A stretch of 14,315 nt of DNA from Xanthomonas translucens pv. translucens DSM 18974. Lineage in GTDB: Bacteria > Pseudomonadota > Gammaproteobacteria > Xanthomonadales > Xanthomonadaceae. The translations under genes and the position numbers were made by a program. Of this stretch, positions 1 to 6,035 are shown piece by piece; position 1 is the stretch's first letter, and every line of letters starts with the position of its first letter. The stretch covers positions 1 through 14,315 of the forward strand of contig NZ_CAPJ01000263.1 in the NCBI RefSeq assembly GCF_000331775.1, given 5' to 3'. The notes under the pieces were generated by a model. The model saw nothing but the letters and a program-made list of their open reading frames with translations. It was not told where the DNA came from and made no database searches.

Positions 1-938
1 CCGCCGCCGCGCAACGGCTGCTGGCGCAGGCCGCGCCCGGCACCGCCGATGCGCTCGCCGCACCCAAGGCGGCCGACGCTGCCGGCGACAGGACCGGTGC
101 GCCTGCCACGACGGCACAGGCGCAAGCGCTGCGTCCCGGCACGGTGACCCTGGTCGGCGCAGGCCCCGGCGATCTCGGCCTGCTGACGCTCAATGCGCTG
201 CAGGCGCTGCGCAATGCCGAGGTGGTGCTGCACGACCGCCTGGTCAGCGCCGCGATCCTGGAGCTGCTGCCCGCCAGCGCCGAGCGGATCGACGTCGGCA
301 AATCGGCCAGCGGCCACAGCGTGCGCCAGGAACAGATCCACGCGCTGATGCTGGAGCATGCGCGACGCGGCCGCCGCGTGGTGCGGCTGAAGGGCGGCGA
401 TCCGTTCGTGTTCGGCCGCGGTGGCGAGGAACTGGAATACCTGCGCGCGCACGGCGTGCCCTACGCGGTGGTGCCGGGCATCACCGCGGCGCTGGCCTGC
501 GCGGCCTACGCCGGCATCCCGCTGACCCACCGCGCACATGCGCAGTCGCTGCGCCTGGTCACCGCGCACTGCAAGGAATCGTTCGACACGCTGGACTGGG
601 CCGCGCTGGCGCAGGAACGGCAGACCCTGGCGGTGTACATGGGCGTGGCCGGGCTGGACACGGTGCGCGAGCGCCTGCTGCGCGCCGGGCGTGCAGCGCA
701 GACCCCGTTCGCGCTGGTGGAGAACGGCTCGCGCCCGCAGCAGCGGGTGGTGATCGGCACCCTGGCCGACCTGCCCGACACCGCCCGCGCGCACCAGGTG
801 GGTTCGCCGGCGCTGCTGATCCTGGGCGAGGTGGCGACGCTGGCGACCGATCTGCACTGGTTCGGCGCCGCGCCGCTGCCCGCACCGCCCTCACCTTCCC
901 CGACGCCGGCCGTGCCTACCCTGGCCCACGCCGCCTGA
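1..938 (+). CDS. cysG: Siroheme synthase C-terminal part: uroporphyrinogen-III C-methyltransferase domain (5' end outside window)
   Basis: The frame is open from the left edge (first full codon at 3), so the gene starts outside the window. An Ala-rich linker of about 45 residues precedes the methyltransferase domain, which begins near 144 with the SAM-binding loop VGAGPGD. Further family motifs are [14 protein letters not shown] about 80-93 residues after that point and VVPGITAAL at about 109-117. The domain transfers two methyl groups from SAM to uroporphyrinogen III to give precorrin-2, the precursor of siroheme for sulfite and nitrite reductase. The linker ahead of the domain suggests the fused CysG form, with an upstream NAD-dependent dehydrogenase/ferrochelatase domain, rather than a stand-alone CobA; the GTG at 144 is therefore probably internal. 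The protein ends in a Pro/Ala-rich tail. cysK follows after 28 bases, so the two are probably co-transcribed. Confidence 0.93.
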   Translation, partial: AAAQRLLAQAAPGTADALAAPKAADAAGDRTGAPATTAQAQALRPGTVTLVGAGPGDLGLLTLNALQALRNAEVVLHDRLVSAAILELLPASAERIDVGKSASGHSVRQEQIHALMLEHARRGRRVVRLKGGDPFVFGRGGEELEYLRAHGVPYAVVPGITAALACAAYAGIPLTHRAHAQSLRLVTAHCKESFDTLDWAALAQERQTLAVYMGVAGLDTVRERLLRAGRAAQTPFALVENGSRPQQRVVIGTLADLPDTARAHQVGSPALLILGEVATLATDLHWFGAAPLPAPPSPSPTPAVPTLAHAA

Positions 939-953
939 CCCGTATCCCGTTCC

Positions 954-958
954 GGAGA
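954..958 (+). promoter_or_regulatory. Ribosome-binding site of cysK
   Basis: GGAGA lies eight bases before the ATG at 967. It fixes the start and shows that cysK has its own initiation signal inside the short cysG-cysK gap. Confidence 0.7.
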
Positions 959-966
959 CCCTGCGC

Positions 967-1926
967 ATGGCCATCTACGACAACATCCTCGACACCATCG
1001 GCCACACCCCGATCGTCAAGCTGCACCGCCTGCCGCCCGCGCACGTCAGCCTGTACGTCAAGGTCGAAGCGTTCAATCCCGGCGGCTCGGTCAAGGACCG
1101 GCTGGCGCTGGCGATCGTGCTCGACGCCGAGGCCAAGGGCCTGCTCAAACCCGGCGACACCATCGTCGAAGCCACCTCCGGCAACACCGGCGTGGCCCTG
1201 GCGATGGTCGCCGCCGCGCGCGGCTACAAGTTCGTGGCGACGATGGTGGAGACCTTCTCGATCGAGCGCCGCAAGCTGATGCGCGCGTACGGCGCCAAGG
1301 TGATCCTGACCCCGGCCGCCGAGCGCGGCAGTGGCATGGTGCGCAAGGCCGAGGAACTGGCCCAGCAGCACGGCTGGTTCATGGCCCGGCAATTCGCCAA
1401 CCCGGCCAACCCCGCCTACCACCGCAGCACCACCGCCGCGGAAATCCTGCGCGATTTCGCCGGCCGCCGGCTCGACCATTTCGTCAGCGGCTGGGGGACC
1501 GGCGGCACCCTCACCGGCGTCGGCGAAGTGCTGCGGGTGGCGCGTCCGGAGGTGCGCATCACCGCCACCGAGCCGGCCGGCGCGGCCTTGCTGCAGGGCC
1601 AGGAGTGGAAGCCGCACAAGATCCAGGGCTGGACCCCGGACTTCGTACCCGAGGTGCTCAACCGCGAGGTCTACGACGCGGTGCTGAGCGTGGAGGACAC
1701 CGATGCGATCTCCGTCTCGCGCCGTCTCGCCTCCGAGGAAGGCATCTTCACCGGCATCTCCGGCGGCGCCACCGTGGCCACCGCGCTGCGCGTGGCCGAG
1801 ACCGCGGCACCCGGCTCGGTGATCCTGACGATGTTGCCCGACACCGGCGAACGCTACTTCTCCACCCCGCTGTTCGCCGACATCAACGAAGGCTCCGACG
1901 ACGACTGGCTGGCCGGGCTGCCATAA
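967..1926 (+). CDS. cysK: Cysteine synthase A (O-acetylserine sulfhydrylase)
   Basis: This 319-residue cytoplasmic enzyme of the fold-type II PLP family makes L-cysteine from O-acetylserine and sulfide. The PLP-binding lysine is K43 in NPGGSVKDR. The substrate loop is TSGNTG (about residues 70-75), and the phosphate-binding loop GTGGT lies in GWGTGGTLTG near residue 177. The C-terminal PDTGERYFST motif is typical of the family, and the length is full for CysK. The ATG at 967 has a good ribosome-binding site (GGAGA, 954-958, eight bases upstream). It lies directly behind cysG, which makes the siroheme for the sulfite reductase that supplies sulfide, so the pair forms a sulfur-assimilation unit. 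CysM is the main alternative; the motif set and the CysK-like C-terminus favour CysK. Confidence 0.93.
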   Translation: MAIYDNILDTIGHTPIVKLHRLPPAHVSLYVKVEAFNPGGSVKDRLALAIVLDAEAKGLLKPGDTIVEATSGNTGVALAMVAAARGYKFVATMVETFSIERRKLMRAYGAKVILTPAAERGSGMVRKAEELAQQHGWFMARQFANPANPAYHRSTTAAEILRDFAGRRLDHFVSGWGTGGTLTGVGEVLRVARPEVRITATEPAGAALLQGQEWKPHKIQGWTPDFVPEVLNREVYDAVLSVEDTDAISVSRRLASEEGIFTGISGGATVATALRVAETAAPGSVILTMLPDTGERYFSTPLFADINEGSDDDWLAGLP

Positions 1927-2255
1927 CGCCGCCAGTCCGGGCCGGCCTGCGCGCGCTGCCAGCGTCCATAGCCGATAGCGTCCGCGCGCCCTGCGAACAC
2001 GCCTCCCGTCGCGCACCAGGGGCGACACACATGCGATAAATAACGACAGGCTCTCATCAAGCGACACCGGATCCGGGCGACGCTGCGCAGCGTCGCCCCG
2101 AATACAAACCGGAACCATTCCTGGATACGGAGCGGCGGCATGTCCTGCAACATGTCGATCGCAGCATCTGCAGCCATTCCGTCGCGCGCTTGAGGCACGA
2201 GCGCCAGCGTCTGGATGGCGAAGCGCCCTCTCCCGTTCGCAAGGATCCGTCATGG
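1927..2255. other. Intergenic stretch with a perfect palindrome
   Basis: No convincing gene is visible in these 329 bases between cysK and the next plus-strand gene. The only clear structure is a 24-base perfect palindrome at 2075-2098. No T-run terminator follows cysK. Base composition is somewhat less GC-rich around 2030-2060 and 2100-2140 than in the flanking genes, as expected for a region carrying promoters, but no strong promoter could be assigned. Confidence 0.5.
2075..2098. repeat. 24-bp perfect palindrome
   Basis: The 12 bases GGGCGACGCTGC (2075-2086) are followed immediately by their exact reverse complement, GCAGCGTCGCCC (2087-2098). As RNA this folds to a stable hairpin with a minimal loop. 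No T-tract follows on either strand, so it is not a standard intrinsic terminator. It could be a protein-binding site, a dispersed element or a Rho-assisted 3' end of cysK mRNA. Confidence 0.6.
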
Positions 2256-2600
2256 ATGTATCGCAATGCTCGCGCCGCTTGCTGGCGCGTCTCGTTTGCC
2301 GCCACCGGCCGCCTGCTCGCCGTTGCTGTGCTGCTCGCCGGCACCCAGCTGACCGCTGGCGCGCAGCAGCTCGCGCAAGCGACGGACAGCCCCTATGTCG
2401 ATCGCATCGCCTATTCCTCCAAGTCTGATGCGGGCCTGGATGCCAGCGTGGCCAACGAGCGTTCGGCGCTGATGCACCATGTCTGGCACGCAGGGAAACC
2501 GGCGCTCGCCTACACCACCCGCACCGGCCACCTGATCGCGCGAGATGCGTCCGGGCGCACGCCACCCGGCCACTGCGGGTCCGGCGGCTGCGCGCCGTAG
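2256..2600 (+). CDS. Short secreted protein, possibly the 5' stub of an S10-type serine carboxypeptidase
   Basis: This 114-residue frame starts at the ATG at 2256, which has AAGGA (2241-2245) ten bases upstream. The N-terminus is a likely signal peptide: Arg-containing n-region, hydrophobic LLAVAVLLAG, and a plausible cleavage site after AGA near residue 36. The mature part contains HHVWHAGKPALAYT followed by TGHLIARDASG. This resembles, from memory, the first strand region of bacterial S10 peptidases (a His-rich start, then LAYTATxGxL and RD). The catalytic Ser, Asp and His regions are all missing: the frame stops just after this motif, and 22 bases later the convergent aminotransferase gene ends. 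I therefore read it as either a 3'-truncated peptidase relic or a short secreted protein of unknown function. The peptidase assignment is inference. Confidence 0.45.
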   Translation: MYRNARAACWRVSFAATGRLLAVAVLLAGTQLTAGAQQLAQATDSPYVDRIAYSSKSDAGLDASVANERSALMHHVWHAGKPALAYTTRTGHLIARDASGRTPPGHCGSGGCAP

Positions 2601-2622
2601 CCGACCATGTCGCGCGCCGTGC

Positions 2623-3882
2623 TCACCGCGGCGCTCCGTCTGCATGCCAGGCGGCCAGCGCCGCATCCACCGCGGCGCCCGGCGCGCAGACGTAGCCTTC
2701 GGCGCGCAACACCGCTTCCAGCGCGCCCAGGGTGATCAGCACCTTGTGCTTCATCGCGTTGTAGCCCATCGCGCCGATCCGCCACAGCTTGCCCTGCAGC
2801 GGCCCGAACGCGGTGCCGATCTCGATCTCGAAATCCTCGCGCATGCGCCGCCGCACCGCCTCGCCGTCGATGCCGGCGGGAATCGCCACGCCGGTGACGT
2901 TGGCCATGCGGTAGCGGTCGTCGCCGAACACCTGCAGTCCCAGCGCGCGCACGCCGGCGGCGACTGCGCGGCCGGCCGCAGCATGGCGGGCGAAGCGGGC
3001 GGGCAGGCCTTCCTGCAACGCCACGCGTGCGCACTCGCGCGCCGCGTACAGCATGCTTGTGGCTTCAGTGTGGTGGTTGAGGCGCTTGTCCGACCAGTAA
3101 TCCATCACCATCGCCAGGTCGAAATAATTCGAACCGATGCGCACGCCGCTGCCGTTGGCGAGATCGTCGCGGACGATGCCGCGCTCGACATGGCGGCGCG
3201 CGAAGATCGCCTCGGCGGCGCGCGCGGATACGGTGATCGGCGCCGAGCCGGACGGCCCGCCCAGGCACTTCTGCAGGCCGCCGGTGACCACGTCCACGCC
3301 CCAGGCATCGCTGGCGATGCGCATGCCGCCGATGGTCGCGGTGGCATCGACGTAGGACAGCGCGCCGGCGGCGCGGCACAGCGCGCCGAGACCGTCCAGC
3401 GGCTGCGCCATCGTGGTCGAGGTATCGCCATGCACGCAGGCGACCAGCTTCGGCGCGACGCGTTCGATCGCATCGGCCACCGTCGCCATCGGCACGACCT
3501 CGCCCCACGGCGCATCCACGCTCTGGACCACCGCGCCGATGCGGCCGAGGATCTCGCCCAGCAACAGGCCGAAGCGGCCGAAGTTCAGCACCAGCACGCG
3601 ATCGCCCGGCGCCACCAGCGACACCAGCGCCGCCTCGATGCCGGCGCGCGCGGTGCCGTCGACCAGGAAGGTCCAGCGGTTCTCGGTCCCGAACAATGGC
3701 CGGTACAGCGCCATCACCTGGTTCATGTAGCCGGTCATTTCCGGATCGAACTGGCCCAGCAGGTCGGCCGACATCGCGCGCAGCACGCGCGGATGCGCAT
3801 TGACCGGGCCCGGCCCCATCAGCAGGCGTTGCGGCGGATCGATGTCGCCGAACAGGTCGGCGTGCAGCGGGTCAACGGACAA
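2623..3882 (-). CDS. pucG: (S)-ureidoglycine-glyoxylate aminotransferase (PucG-type; alanine-glyoxylate aminotransferase family)
   Basis: This is a full-length 419-residue class V PLP aminotransferase. The PLP lysine is K205 in GGLQKCLGG. The segments FDPEMTGYMNQ and LVDGTARAG lie in the N-terminal half, and HGDTSTTMAQPL (about 151-162) is the variant typical of ureidoglycine-glyoxylate aminotransferases rather than plain alanine-glyoxylate enzymes. The reaction moves the amino group of ureidoglycine to glyoxylate, giving glycine and oxalurate in purine catabolism. I chose the TTG at 3882 (SVDPLHADLF follows). It has GGGAG about eight bases upstream and overlaps the end of the upstream M20 frame by 11 bases. 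The next upstream ATG would add 24 residues that lie over M20 coding sequence. The gene looks intact although its partner is broken. Alanine-glyoxylate aminotransferase remains the alternative function. Confidence 0.82.
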   Translation of the reverse strand: MSVDPLHADLFGDIDPPQRLLMGPGPVNAHPRVLRAMSADLLGQFDPEMTGYMNQVMALYRPLFGTENRWTFLVDGTARAGIEAALVSLVAPGDRVLVLNFGRFGLLLGEILGRIGAVVQSVDAPWGEVVPMATVADAIERVAPKLVACVHGDTSTTMAQPLDGLGALCRAAGALSYVDATATIGGMRIASDAWGVDVVTGGLQKCLGGPSGSAPITVSARAAEAIFARRHVERGIVRDDLANGSGVRIGSNYFDLAMVMDYWSDKRLNHHTEATSMLYAARECARVALQEGLPARFARHAAAGRAVAAGVRALGLQVFGDDRYRMANVTGVAIPAGIDGEAVRRRMREDFEIEIGTAFGPLQGKLWRIGAMGYNAMKHKVLITLGALEAVLRAEGYVCAPGAAVDAALAAWHADGAPR

Positions 3883-4776
3883 GGGTGTCTCCCAGGGACT
3901 CGATGAAATGCAGCATCGCCGCCACCGCCACGTGGGCATCGGCGGGATCCACATGTTCGGCAGGATAGTGGCTGACGCAGCCGGCGCAGCGCAGGAACAG
4001 CATCGCGGTCGGGCACAGCGCGGCCATCACCATGGCGTCGCGGCCGGCGCCGGACACCAGCTGCCGCGGCGCGAGGCCCTGCGCGGCGATTGCCGCGTCC
4101 AGCGCGGCGACCAGGCGCGGATCGCAGGGACTGGCCGGCAAGTCCTGCACGCAGTCTGCACGCCACGCGCGGCGGCGATCGCATGCAGGCATTGCGCGAT
4201 CGCCGCGGCCGCCGCATCGCGTACGGCAGCGTCGCCGGCACGCACGTCGTAGGCCAGCACGCTGTGCGGCGCACGCGCCGCGCTCGGCAGCAGGGCGATG
4301 TCCAGGCCCCAGGCGGCCAGCGCATCGGCCAGCATCACGCCATCGCCGTCGGCCACCTGCAGCGCCGCCGGGTGCAGCGTGCCGGCGACGGCGCGGCTGC
4401 TCAGCATCGAGGCCGGAAAGCGCGAACCTTCCTCGTCGCCGAACGCGATCACCTCGATCGCGCACGGCAGCCGGCGGCCCTGCGCGTGCAGCGCGGCCAC
4501 GCATTCGATGCCGAGCATGACCCCGAGCGGGCCGTCGTAGCGGCCGAGCAGATTGCCGGCCGGATCGATACGGATATGCAGGCCGGCCTCGCCCATCCAC
4601 GCCGCCACGGCCGCCACGCTGGCGCGATGCGCCGGACTCAGCCAGCCGCGGAACAGGCCGTCTGCCATATCGCTGTACGGCGCCACGCCGAGCGCGTCAC
4701 AGCGCGCGACCGCACGCAGGCCAGGGACGCAGGCGGGCATCAGCATGGCCGCTGCCGGCTCAGGTGCGGCCGCCAT
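3872..4776 (-). pseudogene. Decayed allantoate amidohydrolase-like M20 metallopeptidase (internal deletions and frameshift)
   Basis: Two minus-strand frames together give an AllC/HyuC-like protein of about 300 residues, against roughly 410 for the family. The first frame (from ATG 4776) carries SDMADGLFRGWLS, then AGNLLGRY joined directly to DGPLGVMLGIECVAALH, and EVIAFGDEEGSRFP with the metal-ligand Glu pair. Between GRY and DG (about 4537) the segment that normally holds the SHxDTV metal-binding His is absent. At about 4249 SVLAY is joined directly to DVRAGD, so the HIEQGP segment and the dimerisation domain are missing. At about 4145-4165 the reading frame changes: ARGVQTAC continues as VQDLPASPCDPRLV in the second frame, which ends VSHYPAEHVDPADAHVAV. 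Missing a metal ligand and a whole domain, it cannot be an active amidohydrolase. It overlaps and precedes pucG, consistent with a former purine-degradation operon. Confidence 0.85.
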
Positions 4777-5111
4777 CGGAGCCCGAATGTGGAGAGGTGT
4801 CGCGCATGGCGGGGTTCGTTTGGAAGTCAGGCGGAGCGGGACGGGCGATCGGCGGGAAGCAGGGCGGCGCCGCACGCCTAAGGACGTTCTTTCAATTCAA
4901 AACCTTATTCCCGAGGAATGCAGTGTTGGCCGGGTTCAAGGCACTATACGAACCGCAGCGAAACCGGGCAAACACCGTTTTCGCGTGCGGGCAGTGCAAA
5001 AAATGCAACGCGACGATGGTCAGCGCGCTCATTCGCGCGCAGAGGATGGGATGCGTGGGCTGCTCCATGAGCGTTCGAAATCGCAGACCCTGGCTGGCGC
5101 CGGCAGGAAGC
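4777..5111. other. Intergenic region between the M20 relic and the LysR relic
   Basis: About 335 bases with no convincing gene. The segment 4885-5010 is noticeably richer in A and T than its surroundings and holds the predicted minus-strand promoter at 4943-4971. The missing 3' two-thirds of the LysR gene cannot be recognised here in any minus-strand frame I translated. A plus-strand frame over this region contains two Cys-x-x-Cys pairs but has no recognisable family. Confidence 0.5.
4943..4971 (-). promoter_or_regulatory. Predicted sigma-70 promoter upstream of the M20 relic and pucG
   Basis: Read on the minus strand: TTGCCC as -35 (complement of 4966-4971), a 17-base spacer, and TATAGT as -10 (complement of 4943-4948). 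Matches to consensus are 4/6 and 5/6 with ideal spacing. It lies about 165 bases before the M20 start at 4776 and could still drive pucG. Prediction from sequence only. Confidence 0.45.
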
Positions 5112-5137
5112 GGTCGCGGCTGAAGCCGCTCCTACAG
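5112..5137 (-). repeat. REP-like dispersed repeat (GTAGGAGCGGCTTCAGCCGC type)
   Basis: Read on the minus strand it is CTGTAGGAGCGGCTTCAGCC followed by GCGACC. The core GCGGCT-TC-AGCCGC is an inverted repeat (5116-5121 paired with 5124-5129). From general knowledge, elements of this sequence are scattered through intergenic regions of Xanthomonadaceae and pseudomonads. Here it sits at the point where homology to the LysR gene ends, so it marks or caused the truncation. I saw only one copy in the window. Confidence 0.65.
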
Positions 5138-5149
5138 GGACATCGTGGG

Positions 5150-5481
5150 CGATCGACCACGATGCCCTCGCTCAAGGCATCGATCATCGCGATCTCGACA
5201 TGGCCGCGGCGCAGGCCCTTCAGTTCGTCGAACTGCTCCAGCGTGCGCTGAAAGCTCTTCTCTCAGCGCCGCACATCGACCAGCAGCAACTCGACGGCGC
5301 GGGTCAGGCGCAGCCCGCTCGGCAGCCGCTCGAACAACTGCACGCCCAGCGCCTGCTTGGCCTTGAGGATCTGCCGGTCGATCGCCGACGCCGACACGTG
5401 CAGCGCCTCGGCGGCGCGGCGGATGCTGCGCCAATGCCCCACTCCCATGAAATAGCGGGGGAAGCGGGAGAAGGTCGGCAT
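5150..5481 (-). pseudogene. LysR-family regulator remnant: nonsense codon and loss of effector domain
   Basis: From the ATG at 5481 (AGGAA about 13 bases upstream) the frame encodes a clear LysR winged-helix DNA-binding domain: RYFMGVGHWRSIRRAAEAL, then HVSASAIDRQILKAKQAL and LFERLPSGLRLTRA. It stops after 72 residues at a TGA (complement of 5263-5265). The same frame continues beyond the stop with EKSFQRTLEQFDELKGLRRG and HVEIAMIDALSEG, the linker helix and start of the effector domain, so the TGA most likely replaces a TGG (Trp). Homology then ends near 5150, beside the dispersed repeat. About 200 residues of effector domain are missing. It lies upstream of, and on the same strand as, the M20-pucG pair, which it may once have regulated. 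Even with read-through no complete regulator would form. Confidence 0.82.
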
Positions 5482-5619
5482 GGCGGCACCGGTTCCTGTG
5501 GGGCATGACGCTCGGCGTGGCAGCGGCTGCGTCGTCGCGCGACCCCATGGTACGGAAGCGCCGCCGGTGGCGCGGCGTGCGCTCGTGTTGTGCGTCGCCG
5601 GCATTGCGCAGGTGGCGCC
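5482..5619. other. Short gap between the LysR relic and the TPR gene
   Basis: 138 bases with no recognisable gene. It must hold the start signals of the former LysR gene. No terminator hairpin with a T-run was seen after the TPR gene. Confidence 0.4.
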
Positions 5620-6006
5620 TCACTGCGCATGAGGATCGAAATACGCTTCCCACGTCGCCGCCGACGCACGCCGCGACGCCGCCTGCCGGAAGCGCTGCAT
5701 GGCCTGGCGGCGCTTGCCGCTGTTGAGCAGCGCGATGCCGAGATTGAAATAGGTGTTGCGATCGTCCGAGCGCAGGCGCACCGCGCGCTGCAGCGCCTCG
5801 GCCGCCTGGCGGTACTTCGCCAGATCGCACAGCACCGCGCCCAGGCAGGTGAGTGCTGCGGTATCGTCCGGCGCAGACGCCGATGCGGCCATGAGCAGCG
5901 CCTCGGCCTGCGCGAGATGGGCGGGCCAACATTCCGGATCGCGCATCGCCGCATCCACCAGCGCTCTGGCGCGCGCGAGGGATTGGCGGTCGTGATCGAT
6001 CTCCAT
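5620..6006 (-). CDS. Small tetratricopeptide-repeat protein
   Basis: This 128-residue soluble protein has no signal peptide or membrane segment. Residues of about 48-112 form TPR-type helix pairs: ALTCLGAVLCDLAKYRQAAE, then ALQRAVRLRSDDRNTYFNLG and IALLNSGKRRQAMQRF. An Ala/Leu-rich helical N-terminus (ARARALVDAAMRDPECWPAH) may form one more degenerate repeat. TPR proteins of this kind act as protein-protein adaptors; the partner is unknown. I chose the ATG at 6006; the ribosome-binding site is weak. The nucleoside hydrolase stop lies 29 bases upstream on the same strand, so the two may be co-transcribed. Nothing in the sequence shows damage. Confidence 0.7.
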   Translation of the reverse strand: MEIDHDRQSLARARALVDAAMRDPECWPAHLAQAEALLMAASASAPDDTAALTCLGAVLCDLAKYRQAAEALQRAVRLRSDDRNTYFNLGIALLNSGKRRQAMQRFRQAASRRASAATWEAYFDPHAQ

Positions 6007-6035
6007 CGGATGCAAGCGTGAGGCAGCCGCGACCG

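Noticed and set aside
2190..2255. An upstream ATG extending the secreted-protein stub by 22 residues
   Set aside because: It would put a charged stretch ahead of the signal peptide; the ATG at 2256 has the better ribosome-binding site.
916..2565. A minus-strand open frame of about 550 codons opposite cysK
   Set aside because: It runs through cysK antisense and the intergenic region without domains; Gly/Arg/Ala-rich shadow.
2545..3906. A plus-strand open frame of about 450 codons opposite pucG
   Set aside because: It is the antisense shadow of the aminotransferase; composition is His/Arg-rich with no family resemblance.
3883..3954. An ATG start for pucG at 3954
   Set aside because: The extra 24 residues lie over M20 coding sequence in another frame and lack aminotransferase homology; the TTG at 3882 has a good ribosome-binding site.
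5023..5040. GC-rich inverted repeat GCGCGCTCATTCGCGCGC as a terminator or operator
   Set aside because: Short, imperfect, without a T-run, and of a kind expected by chance in this composition.
4806..5123. A plus-strand frame with CGQCKKC and CVGC motifs, suggesting a small metal-binding protein
   Set aside because: No known family, no convincing ribosome-binding site, it overlaps the predicted minus-strand promoter, and it runs into the dispersed repeat. Probably chance.
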